Shown: in pieces, positions 12,972 to 24,924 of the stretch | How positions within the stretch are numbered: the stretch's first letter is position 1 | Layout of the letters: every line of letters starts with the position of its first letter | Source: Sipunculus nudus | Lineage: Eukaryota > Annelida > Sipuncula > Golfingiida > Sipunculidae | Assembly (NCBI GenBank): GCA_026874595.1 | Contig: CM049316.1 | Coordinates: forward strand, 1,054,001-1,118,000 | DNA length: 64,000 bases | Direction: 5' to 3' | Program-made: the position numbers and the translations under genes | Notes under the pieces: model-generated | What the model was told of the DNA's origin: nothing | Databases searched by the model: none | The model's input: only the letters and a program-made list of their open reading frames with translations

Positions 12972-13545
12972 GATGGTGATTGTGCGGCACCAAGCTGTCA
13001 CAGATGGTGATTGTGTGGCACCTAGCTGTCACAGATGGTGATTGTGCAGCACCTAGCTGTCACAGATGGTGATTGTGTGGCACCTAGCTGTCACAGATGG
13101 TGATTGTGTGGCACCTAGCTGTCACAGATGGTGATTGTGTGGCACCTAGCTATCACAGATGGTGATTGTTCAGCACCGAGCTGTCACAGATGGTGATTGT
13201 GCGGCATCTGACTGTCACAGATGGTGATTGTGCAGCACCTAGCTGTCAGAGATGGTAATCCTGCGGCACCTAGCTGTCACAGATGGTGACTGTGCAGCAT
13301 CTAGCTGTCACAGATGGTGATTGTGCAGCACCTAGCTGTCACATATGGTGATTGTGCGGCACCTAGCTGTCACAGATGGTGACTGTGCAGCATCTAGCTG
13401 TCACAGATGGTGATTGTGCAGCACCTAGCTGTCACAGATGGTGACTGTGCAGCACCTAGCTGTCAGAGATGGTAATCCTGCGGCACCTAGCTGTCACAGA
13501 TGGTGATCCTGCGGCACCTAGCTGTCAAATAAGGTGATTGTGAGG
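12972..13545. repeat. 31-bp minisatellite, about 18 copies
   Basis: The unit is CACAGATGGTGATTGTGCGG followed by CACCTAGCTGT. Variants (GACTGTGCAGCATC; GATCCTGCGGCACC) recur in the same order at about 13240-13330 and 13360-13500, so multi-unit blocks were copied within the array. Confidence 0.9.
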
Positions 13546-13944
13546 TAACAAATCTTTGAAACCAAATTACACACGATTGCCAATGCAGGAACTTAATTAA
13601 ATATGATTTCTAGGTGCTCATTTTGCAGGTATTTATTTTCTTTTTATTAGCCATATATTAGACTCAAATCAAGCCCATTAGTCTTGTTTCAGCAGGGATG
13701 CTTTCGACTCAGCCTTAAAGTTTATGTCCATCATAAGAAGAACATAAGAAAAAATAAACAAGTGAATGGTAAATTGATATTCAGGTCAAAGATACACTGA
13801 CACCAAAGATAAAAATAGGACAGTGGTATTATGCATATGCTGCAAATAACTCTTATGTTACAAACATAAGGCTTGAAATAGCAATATAATTGGCATAATT
13901 AGCATCCTGTAAAACACTCGAAATAAAGAATGAATACACTGAAA

Positions 13945-14645
13945 ACTAGAATACGGGTAGTCGCCAAGTGACTGTGTGTATCCGCAGAAAACAGAGTGGG
14001 ACAGGTGAAGTGAGGCATGTATTGATTGGCAAAAGAAAATATGGTGAGGTGTGTTGCATATTAGCATGGATGTCTGCAGCCAAAATGTGTATGTAGGTGG
14101 CAACTCCTGCCACAAAATCCAGAAAACTATCAAAGTTGTATACATATGCAAAATTTTAGGCAGACAAGTCAATCCACTGCTTGTATACGAGTCATTTTAT
14201 CCCACAGCAGACAAACAGAAGTACACTGTGCAAAATTGGTTGCAGGTGGCGCCACCAATTTTGTGTATGATAAAGAGCTATGTGAGATCTATATACATGC
14301 AAAATTTCAGGGGGATATGTCCAACTAGTTTTGAGATATAAGCCTTGATGTCTGCAGCCTGAATGTGAATGCTGGTGATGCCACCTGTCATAAAATCAAA
14401 TAAGCTATCAAGGATGTATACACTTGCAAAATTTCAGGTGGATAAGTCCATTCACTGCAGAAATATGAGTGATTTTATCCCAATGCAGATGACGCTGTGC
14501 AAAAATGGATGCAGGTGGGCCACCATTTTTTGTGAAAAATCTGTCCAGTGGTCTCAGAATTTTATTCTGGAAATGAACACGGCAGTGGCGGTGAAACCCT
14601 GTCAAAAACATAGTATCTGCAAATCTTTGTTTTGCAGATACAAAT
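13945..14645 (+). mobile_element. Family D element D1 (HINE-like)
   Basis: The 5' end has AGTC (13959-13962) / GACT (13970-13973), then GTATCCGCAGAAAACAGAGT (13978-13997). The core has one full GGTGGCGCCACC palindrome (14245-14256). The 3' end has a GGCAGTGGCGG remnant of the GCG run, CAAAAACATA, then a perfect 11-bp stem hairpin at 14613-14641 (GTATCTGCAAA ... TTTGCAGATAC). Sequence and order match D2 (24925-26276), but D1 has about half its length. No coding capacity. It lies directly against the 36-bp satellite. Confidence 0.65.
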
Positions 14646-14873
14646 GTCTTGCTTTTTTTTTAAAATTTGTAACAGGGCTGCTATATTGATATATACTTTA
14701 TATGACCTTAACAGGGTTGCTATGAGATATACTTTATGGTACATTAAAAAGGCTGTTATGATATATACTTTATTCAAAATTAACAGGGCTGCTATGAAAT
14801 AAACTTTATGGGACAATAACAGGGCTGCTGAGGTATACACTTTATGGGACATTAACAGGGCTGCCATTATATA

Positions 14874-15303
14874 CTGTGGTTAGCTTCATATTCGCGAGGC
14901 AGAAATTTCGCGATTTCTCCATTTTAAATGTTTCGCGAGGGTTTCATTTTCACGATCTAACCAGAACCTATATCAAATCTTTGGTAAATCCATACCTTTG
15001 TGTATTATAAAATGAAAATAAGTCATGAGTTCGTGATATTCTTCTCATATAACGATGGGCCCGTACACACAGCACAGGTAGTTTAGTTCAAATTTAAGGT
15101 AACGTTTTCCCTATACCTGTATGGATGCAACTTATTATAAAATTTCTTACTGTTATAACCTATTCCCATACAAGTATTGGCTACACTAAATATGAAAGAC
15201 ACACTCAATTGGCCAATTATTGCTGAGGGCTTCATTTTAGCGATTATGTTCCATTCGCGAATATCGCGAATTTAAAACCCTCGCGAACAAAAAGGCAACC
15301 ACA
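14874..15303. mobile_element. 430-bp MITE inserted in the 36-bp satellite
   Basis: The left end begins CTGTGGTTAGC and continues through TTCGCGAGG and TTTCGCGAT. The right end, read inward, is TGTGGTTGCC, then TTCGCGAGGG and ATTCGCGATA. These are imperfect inverted repeats of about 40 bp, both studded with TTCGCGA. Flanking TA at 14872-14873 and 15304-15305 is compatible with a TA duplication (Tc1/mariner-like), but satellite background makes the boundary uncertain by one or two bases. No coding capacity. Confidence 0.75.
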
Positions 15304-16486
15304 TAATGGGACATTAACAGGTCTGCTATTATATATACATAATGGGACATTAACAGGGCTGCTATGATATATATTTTTTTCGACATTAACAGGGTTGCTA
15401 TGATATATACTTTATGGTACAAAAAAAAGGCTGCTATGATATATACTTTATGGGACATTAACAGGGCTGTTATGATATATATTTTTTTGGACATTAACAG
15501 GGTAGCTATGATATATACTTTATGGTACATAAAAAGGGTGCTATGACATATACTTAATGGGACATTAACAGGGCTGTTATGATATATATTTTGTTGGACA
15601 TTATCAGGGCTGCTATGATATATACATTATTGGATATTAACAGGGTTGCTATGATATATACTTTATGGAACATTAACAGGGCTGTTGTGACATATACTTT
15701 GTAGGGCATGAACAGGGCTATTATGATATATACTTTATTGGACATTAACAGGCCTGCTATGATATATACTTTATGGGGTATTATCAAGGCATCAATGATA
15801 TATACATTATGAGACATTAACAGAGCTGCTATGATATATACCTTATTGGATATTAACAGGGCTGTTATGATATATATTTTTGGACATTAACAAGGTTGCT
15901 ATTATATATACTTAATATGGTACATTAACAGGGCTGTTATGACATATACATTATGGGACATTAACAGGGCTGCTATGATATACATATTATTGGATATTAA
16001 CAAGGTTGTTATGATATATATTTTTGGACATTAACAGAGTTGCTATGATATATACTTTATGGAACATTAACAGGGCTGTTATGACATATACTTTGTAGGG
16101 CATGAACAGTGCTATTAAGATATATACTTTATTGGACATTTACAGGGCTGCTATGATATATACTTTATGGTACATTAAGAAGGCTGCTATGATATATTCT
16201 TTATGGGACATTAACAGGACTGCAATTATATAAACTTTATGGGACATTAACAGGGCTGCAATGATATATACTTTATAGGACGTTAACAGGTCTACCATGG
16301 TATACACATTATGGGACATTAACAGGTCTGCTATGATATATACTCTATGGGACATTAACAGGGCTGCTATGATATATTCTTTTGGGACATTAACAGCGCT
16401 GGTATGATACTTTATGGGACAATAACAGGTCTGCAATGGTATATTCTTTATGGGACATTAACAGGTCTACCATGGTATACACATTA

Positions 16487-17881
16487 CCGTAAAATCTCCA
16501 CTTAAAACCGCACTTCCGATTAAAACCGCACCCAGACTTCGCCGAAATTCGAGGCGAGACACCGCGAGGGGCTCAAATACGAAGAACCCCCCTTTAAAAC
16601 CGCACCAACTTTCGCTACGGAATGATTTGACTAAAGACACAATCAAGCAATCATCTAGAAATGAACACGCGTAGGTTGCGACTCGGCCATTCCTGTCCAC
16701 TTTAAAAATTCCTTGGGCATTTTATTGAAACACATAACACTTTTTTGCAGGGTCACTCAAGCATGAAGTTTGGGAAGACGTAATGGCCGGTGAACCTCTG
16801 CCTGTTTATACAGATTTTATATTCCGTGCCGTATTCTTGTTTGCTACTGATTTGTCATTATATTTTGGAAAAAATATTCTGCTGATCCATTTCAAGTCAC
16901 TGTATATTTTAATTCTAAAAGTAATATTTTGAAATCTTAATTTTTGATGAAAATTCCATTCTTGGAATTACTCGGAAGATTCAAATCATTTTCATACCGG
17001 TTACTTCGGTATTATCTTCGTCACATCGTACGTTGACATCGCTCCATGTCACAATTTGCTGGTGCGTTTGAAAACATCGCTGGTCAACTAAATATCAAAG
17101 TAACTGAAGTTACCTTTTCGAGATACGCACGTATAGGAATCATGACGCTTGAAAACGAGTAATTTTAAGGTAAAATTAAAGTGGCCAGTCCGGGTTAGCA
17201 AGTTTTTTTTCCTGAAGAAAGTTTCCGTGTGGAGAGCCATTTTGTCAAGGCAGTGTTCGCGCAAGGCACGCTGGGACGAAATAGGTGGCTGTTCTATTTA
17301 CCACCCACCGCGTACAGCCGTTCAAAATATTCTTAGCAGAATACCGGGGTGTTTCAGCACATGGCGGCACTCAAACTTGATTTTAAAACGATAGTCTGCC
17401 ATTGTGTGACTCTTTACGATGTCAGCTTTTTATTCATTTTACGTTTTAAACAAATAATCATTGCTAAATAATGCCGCAAATGGGTTTAAAGTAGGCTTTT
17501 ATTTCAATTTTGCTTGACCATGCCCAACGAAGTGGACCGCTGTGTGTAACAGCAGGGTTGTTGTAAACGTATTATTTGGTGACAATTACCAAGATTTTAT
17601 AACAAGTTATATATCACACGAAAACTAATCAGAAATATTTAATTTATAAATAACAAATAATCGTAAATAATACATTTTACACACGGCTCCCATGCATGCT
17701 AAGAACAGCCTTCGAAAGTTGAAATATTATCGCCCACGCGCCGGCCCAAAAACGATGTCTGTCAGGAAGATATTCAGGAAACCCTTCTAGTATAAACCGC
17801 ACAGTGCTTTCAGGAAATCAACCTGATTTCAAGATTTTGAATTTCTTGATTAAACCGCGGTTTTAAGTGGAGATTTTACGG
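16487..17881. mobile_element. 1395-bp TIR element with exact TA duplication
   Basis: Perfect 25-bp terminal inverted repeats lie at 16487-16511 and 17857-17881; they start CCGTAAAATC and end AAAACCGC. TA occurs at 16485-16486 and 17882-17883. The uninterrupted satellite unit at about 16297-16320 reads ACACATTATGGGAC, exactly the sequence left when the element and one TA are removed. AAACCGCA-type motifs repeat inside both ends (16503-16590; about 17795-17860), as in transposase-binding subterminal repeats. No transposase frame is found. TA duplication fits Tc1/mariner/pogo-type or related DDE families; the subclass is open. Confidence 0.85.
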
Positions 17882-17985
17882 TATGGGACATTAACAGGTT
17901 TGCTATGATATATACTCTATGGAACATTAACAGGGCTGCTATGGTATATTCTTTATGGGACATTAACAGGTCCGCTATGATATAT

Positions 17986-20399
17986 AACTGAATATTATTT
18001 AACTTATGATCATTAAAATGAGCTATTTTTAGTGATAAATCACTAGCCCCTTGTTGTTGTGTAATCTATGTCAAGGCTAGTTCAGACTGCATTTTACTAA
18101 TGGGAACCCCTTGACTAAGAGCTCAACTGCCTGAATGATCTGGTCCACCATATATGAGTGTAGGAAACTGCCTTAATGTATCATGTCCACCATGTATTTT
18201 TGTATGAAGGCACTGAACAAATTAATGAAATTACTTGGGTATTTTTCTACCCCTTCATACAATCTGGTGGACATTTGTTCAGTACTTTATTAATGCATAG
18301 TCTTGCCAACAAACAAACAAACAGACATTATGAAAATCTAAACCCACTGGCAGAGGTGATACCCTTCAAGCACATTATTGTTGGTTGGGTTTTAAAAATT
18401 ACAAGAATACTCCTGTCCAAAGATCTTGAGGGACAAGTGCAGAGTCTGTTTTGTATTGTGTTTTCTGTTCATATATTCTTCATGGCAACCTGAGTGGTTG
18501 GTAAAGTATTAAGCAGCACAAAGACTTGACTCAAATCCTAACACCCGCAGCTCTCATGACTACTGTTTTAAATCTGCCAAACATTAATGCATAACCAAAA
18601 AAAGGGCAGGTCTGAGTGTCATCACATGGCATGGAGACAATCTGTCACGTGAATAGTCTTTGCTCACAGATACAGATGATCCGCCAGTCATCAATGGTGG
18701 CTTGTAACATCAACAGCATTTCCCTAACTTGATTTACAGCCTGGCAGACCAGTAGACTTGTAACACACACCCACTGGATGTCAGTTCAGCACCAAGGAAT
18801 CTAAGCAACTATTTTTTGGAGAAAATAACCCTTCTTCTCTTGGCTGTAGTAATTTGTGGTGACAAGCTTGAGGAAAAGCCCTCCATCCCATGTAACTTGT
18901 ATTACAGTTTATTAATGCATTATGCATAGGAAGCCTTATAACCCAAGAAGGATTAGAATGGAGGCAGCCTGAAGTTACCCATCTCACATGAAGCAGCCAC
19001 ACAGGCATTCAATTTCCCCATTACATTCTGCTTAATTTAGTAAGCATGGCTTCTTGGGCCTGACTTGCTGTTCATTATGATCATACGCAAAAACTTCAAG
19101 GACAAGCTGGTGTTGCTGACAAGAGCTAAGTAACATGTTGACCCCACCTAAAAGCAAATCAATTTGGTTGAGACTAGAATGACAGAAAAAGAGTAGAACT
19201 GACAAAAGGTGTTATAAAGAAGACCACTATGATGTGCAATTAAGGTGTAATATCCATAAACACAATAAGGAAATTGGTTTAGTTCAGTAATGAAAATAAG
19301 AAAATAAATCTTGACTGGTGTTTGCAGTAGAATAGATGTGATCAATGTAAATAGTGAATTAGAAAATGAATCTCAACCATCTTAATTTAAGATATAACTG
19401 TATTTTTACAGCTGTGTCTATTTCACAAACAGGTCCACATTATTCAATAATTTTCAATAAATTCCAATATTATTTAATTAGATACTGATGCTTGAATGAG
19501 TATAAACAACTGATATATATTATATAATATGAAAGGATTTTATAACAGTAATTTTCCCTTTGCATTCCCTGAAGAATATATATAATGCTCTGATGAATAT
19601 CTTTAAATAATCTCCACACTGAACATATTTTTACTGTGATCAGCAATACCTCAGTACCTTACCATTATAACTATAAAATACAAGAATCTCATGTTAGGTT
19701 AAACAATATTACCTGGAAAATAAAACAATACTGTAAAAAGATAATTAAAATTATAAAACAAATAAATAAATAAATAAATTGATTGGGAAGGCACATATCT
19801 CTTTGAAAAATACTGTGGGCTGAAATAAAACAGGCTTGTCTCTGTATAAAACATAATGTAAAAAACATGATTCAGCTGAAAAAATAGCAAAACTGATGGC
19901 AAAACTTAAGGCTAAAATAGTCCTGGCACAATTAAGTGCAATTGGTACCTGCAGGTTATCATCATTTGAGTCAAATGAAAATTTAGTGATGACCCAAAAG
20001 CAAAAAGGATTGTAGAAATTTAGAGAAATAGAATGAAAGAAGAGGGCAGGATGGACAGACCCAGAGCAATTTAGTATTCCTGCCTTCTGTGGCAGAGGAT
20101 ATATTTACAAATTATTGGGTACTATTAATAGCTCTAAAAGTACCTGATATTTCTGAATATCATATTTAACTATATAATTTTTTACATATTACAATATAAT
20201 ATGCTCTATTTAAAGGTAAAGAGAGTAAAAGATGATGCTCATGCAAGTACTTTAGTTGCAGGAGTCTGGGACCCTATCCCTAGGTATTCCCTCAATAATG
20301 ACACTGGTGACAAATTAGGGTGTCATGAACCAATTTAGGCAAAATTATCAGAATTTAGGGGGATCAACAAAGCTAAATTATTGGCATAAATATATATTA
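17986..20399. other. Unique AT-rich DNA, no gene seen
   Basis: Only short unrecognised frames and an AAAT microsatellite near 19760-19780. No terminal repeats seen. Confidence 0.4.
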
Positions 20400-20401
20400 T
20401 A

Positions 20402-21197
20402 CAGTAGAGCGTCGTTCATCCGAAATCCTATGGGGAAAAGCTTTTGTTCGGATGAACCATCGTTTGGATGAACAAATTATGCATGAAATTGGGAATCACC
20501 CTGATTAGGCATTACCAGATACTGATTGACCCAAAATTGATTCAGCTAGCCCATGATAAACGTGTGACAATATATAGTAACATTTTCAATCAATTTAATA
20601 AATATATTATATGGAACACATTCTTATAAAATAATATAATTATTGGTGAAAAGCCCTGCGCTGTAAACAATCGGTATCGTACCTACAACATGTCAGGCAT
20701 GGCTGCCATGATAACTAGAATGACCTGACATGACCTCAAAAGTGCTGCAATCTCTCGGCAGATAGGTTAATAACGGAAACCTTTATACATGTATTGTCTT
20801 TTTTATTGAAATTACAAGCGAGAGGATCGGTTGAATGCACAAGTAAACACGTACACAGTTTTATTTAAAATAAATGAAACGAAATGTAAATGTCGCTGAT
20901 CGTAGATCTGTCGACATTGAATTCTCTGGCGAGGTCAGCTGGCTTGGTACCCATGTCAAGGATTGACAGCTTGTCATCAACTGACAGGACATGGTGCTTG
21001 CTCTTACAGCAATATGTATCACTGCTGATTGCACTACTTTTAATTTGAATCAGACACCATCTTTTACACCATTTTTATTCTGGATTTTAATGTCATTGTT
21101 CAGATTTCGGATAATAGTCAACATTTCAGTTCTCTGATTTCATTTTGGATGAACCATTTTTCGGATAAATGGTGTTCAGATATTTAACGCTCTACTG
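20402..21197 (-). mobile_element. pogo/Tigger-type relic, 796 bp
   Basis: The left end is CAGTAGAGCGTCGTTCATCC and the right end read inward is CAGTAGAGCGTTAAATATCT; the first 11 bases match. Additional ATCCGAA/GGATGAACCAT motifs occur subterminally at both ends. TA precedes the left end (20400-20401), but the right flank is TT, so the duplication is not intact. CAGTAGA...ATCCGAA ends are typical of pogo/Tigger elements. A transposase N-terminal fragment is still readable inside (20884-21008, minus strand), which fixes the family and orientation. Confidence 0.75.
20884..21008 (-). pseudogene. Fragment of Tigger/CENP-B-like transposase, N-terminal HTH
   Basis: On the minus strand this block reads KSKHHVLSVDDK, then KLSILDMGTKPADLAREF, then NVDRSTISDI. 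This is the pattern of the N-terminal helix-turn-helix (Psq/CENP-B N-terminal domain) of pogo/Tigger transposases, where a basic lead is followed by a K-x-x-I-L-D helix, an LAREF-type helix and an R-STISDI recognition helix. After ISDI the sequence becomes unrelated; the second HTH and the DDE catalytic domain are absent. At about 42 residues against several hundred for a full transposase, it cannot be active. No initiator Met is preserved. Confidence 0.78.
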
Positions 21198-24100
21198 TTT
21201 TTACAATGCCATGAAATATAAGACATTAAGATGATAATCAAACAGGTTCTGGATCACAGGTGTATACCCATGTCAAGAATTTAAGTCACAAAAATTTATA
21301 TTGGTGTTCTTTTAGATTTTTTTTATTTCCTGGTTGTTTTTTAATTATTACCGTTTTTGGTTATTTCATAGTGTGTTTGAGTGTTGGTGTGTGTTTGTGT
21401 GTGTGAGTGTGTGTGTGTTTGTGTGTATAATTTTTGGGTGTGTTTGTTCACAATAAAACTCATGCAATCATGAACTGAATCCCATGAAATTTTCAGGGCA
21501 TGGGCCAATGAAGAATCCATTTGATTTTGGTTTGGATATTTGTTCAGGGAATATTCACAAATGTGCTCTCAGTTATGCACAACTGAACCTGGGAATATTT
21601 GTTTGAGATATTTTATTGATATTGAATATGCACATATATATCACATGATACAAATATCAATGGGATTGAGTGCAAGCTACTTAAAGCTTACCTTGACTCT
21701 CTCCCAACAATATATTCCACTAACAATATATATATGATGGCAGTATTCAAAGTGTTTGGGTGCTACTGACTTTAAGTGAGGTATGGTGGTATGGATGTTG
21801 AGAAAGCGAAGGTATGTTGTAAATTTTCTCAGAAATAATGGTTGATTTATCTTATTTATTTATTTTTATAATGCATTAAATGGAAGAAAAATATTTAAGA
21901 TTGTTTGTGTTGCACCTGTGTTTCAAGTCCAAGTAAACTGGGACTATGAATTTATGAATATCACTTTCATGGGATATAATAATGGGGAATATTATATTTT
22001 GAACCTTTTTGTGTCTTCTATGTATGCAGATACTGATTCGGTAATTAATTCATTTCCGATGTGGTTTGAATTGGGATTTCGAAAAGGAAGTTTTTCTACA
22101 GGTATATTTGGGGGGAAATGATTAATTCTAGAGTTGACATGGAGTTAGAACTACAGTATAGGTAATGTTCTGTTTTCTGTTTTTCTGGCATTTTGAGTCA
22201 TTTGATAAGTGTCTTCTAAATAATCAGGTTTAAATCAGAACACTGTGTTCTTTGCCTTGTGTGAATTACTGGGCTCTGCTTGATCCTGAATTGAAATATT
22301 TAGGTGGTTTGAATTTTGCAATATCTCTGGAATAAGTATTTTTTAGTGATTTACTGGTCTGGCAGTGTTTAAGTCTATTATTTTATTTTTTCCACAGTCT
22401 TGTAGATTTTGATGAGAATGATTTGTAGAACAACTCTGTTCTAGAGAAAATGGTTTGAAAATTGATCTTGTGTTAAAGGCGTAGTTTCTTGGTGGAGGTA
22501 ATAGAAGGTACAGGTACTGTGGATTTTCTTGTTTTATCATTTTGTGAAGCTGGATGACCACTGAGATTTCTCTACCCTAGCTTTTTTGAAAGGGCCAGCC
22601 TGTTTCTTTGTAGAGTTTGTCATGGCTAGTTCCTCTGACACAGCCTGTCAAAACCGAGCAGCTTGTAGCTGTACTGCCTCTGAGAGTATTGCTTTGTTCT
22701 TGCTTGTGTGCAGTCACACCACACAACATTGCCATATTAAAGTATTGGCCTTATATAAGTTAAATATGTGTTTATATGAGTTTACCTATTAAGCATATAT
22801 ATTTTAATTTGCCCAATATCAAGACTTCTGAGTTTGCTTTGGCTTTTGTAATTTCTATGCATCATTCCAAAGAATACGGGCTCATAAGTGAATGAACACA
22901 GGGGTAACGAAGTAGCCACATAAAGGACCACCCACATGGCGGAGGCTGCATTCCTGAAAATTTATGTTCATCATGAGACACACTAATTGTGGCAATTATA
23001 TAAAGGGTTAAAAGACTTAATTAACCATCAAATTTCTATCAAAATTGATTTAGCAGATATTATTCAGTGCTCAGGCATGTGCATGTAATTACTTTAGAAA
23101 ACGTTACCTTCACAAATTAGTAAAAAGAAGGTCAGACAGGGACACATGGGAAAAAGTGATCAAAAGACACTCAGCTTTAACTGCCTACAGAGAGCAGGCT
23201 GCTAAATGTTAAACGTCATAATCTGGAAATAGTCTCATTTAACATTGTTAGCCACCAGGAGGTTATTGGTTTTTCATGTATACAGCAACCAGAGAGGATC
23301 TCTTTTGACAGCTGTAGACTGCTATTGAAGTGATAGAATTGGGATGTGGAGGAGGCTGTTGCCAAGAGCGGTATCTCTTACCGTGTGTCTGTAGGACAAA
23401 GCCACATGAATAAACTGTGCTCCTCATTGATTTCCTTCATTTTATTTTATCTGCGGGTTAAATTGGAGTTGCCCTGTCACCTTTTTTGTATCCCAGTTCC
23501 CTAGACTCTCTTAAAACATCATCCTATTCAACTTGACCACCTTTCCAGATCATATTTATGGCCAAACCACTGTCTGCTTGTCTATTCTTTTATTTCTTTA
23601 TGCATCTCAAAAGATTTGTGATGACACTCCGCAAACTTGTCAGACAGGCTGAAGATATTAAATACAAGTTGGTACCAAGTTTTTGTTGTTTGGAAAGATG
23701 CAAACCAAGAATGGTACAGATAACTGTGAGTGATATGGACAGACTGTTTCTGCAAGTTGTTCTCTGTTGGAAAATTCAAAGTGGTAACATGAAAATAATT
23801 TTGTTCCTCTTGTTATGATTGTTTAAATTTCTTTTAAAAATATTAACTGTTAAACTTCATTATAATAATTAATTCTTAGTACTGCCATTACTAAATTTAG
23901 TCATATATTATTTTTTCCAATATACCATATATTTTTTTTTATATTTGAGTAGCCTTTTCATTGAAATTTAACAATAATTATGCATTTTATCTCATCTGTT
24001 TTAATTATCACTTGGATATATTGAAATTAAATTATTAATCTTAAATATGCATCATGAAGTATAATATATTTGTTTGCAAGCCTCTCTTTAACAATTCAAA

Positions 24101-24924
24101 CTTTATTTATTTATTATGGATTGTACAATTTGTAATTGTAACAAATTTCATTTTTAACATTTCCGTATATGTATGAATAAGTAAAACTTTTTGTACATGG
24201 TATGTATATGGTTTTAATACATTATGCAATGGATAAAAAGTTTGTGTAATGAATAATAATGACAGTCCTTACAACAAACAGGATGACAGGAAAACCAGTA
24301 ACTTCCACATGTTAATAAGGTAATAGTCTTTCCAGTTATGGCATACAGTGAGTTAATTATATACTTGACACATAGGAAATTAACTATTGAATTCATGACA
24401 CTGAAAATAAACAGCTTTCTCTGCTACAGAGATATTATTAAGATATTAGTTGAAGGAGTTGAACCAGGATTTGGGGGATAGGAATCAATGTTTACACAGA
24501 AGGGCTAATACCCTTATAAGGTTCACACTCAAGGAAATGTGGAGTTAACTTTCAATATTAGGAAACAAACCTGTGTAATTTCTGCCAGTAAAGCAGGTTA
24601 GGAAGATTGTGAATATTGTGATGGCAGTGTTTTTGTTATTAAATGATTATCATGCTTCCTTTTCTTAAATAAAAAACTGTTTTACTTCAAAATGATCTGT
24701 GATTCAGATATAAGTTAAAATATATTATAAGCTGAAAAAATTATTTAATTCCAGTTTTATTTGCCTCTCATATAAAATAAATAATATCTCCATCAAAATA
24801 TCAAAGTCCTGCATGACATAATGCCACAGGCTTTGAAAGTCCTGAAGGAAAATGTGAATTATTTCCCAAATGAACAGAATCAGGCTTCAAGGCTGTCAGA
24901 CCTTGAAATAAATCATAACAAAGA
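21198..24924. other. Unique AT-rich DNA, no gene seen
   Basis: There is a GT-rich microsatellite at about 21380-21425. Open frames are short and unlike any family I know. No arrays or terminal repeats were recognised. Confidence 0.4.

Larger units (their letters stand above)
14690..17985. repeat. 36-bp satellite interrupted by two transposons
   Basis: The unit is GATATATACTTTATGGGACA followed by TTAACAGGGCTGCTAT. Satellite segments lie at about 14690-14873, 15304-16486 and 17882-17985, separated by insertions at 14874-15303 and 16487-17881. Removing both restores one continuous array of roughly 40 units. Because 36 is a multiple of three, long minus-strand frames of the type MSHKVYIIAALL persist; they are artefacts. 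Confidence 0.92.

Noticed and set aside
14562-16436. Minus-strand frames of type MSHKVYIIAALL
   Set aside because: Artefacts of the 36-bp satellite, whose period is a multiple of three.
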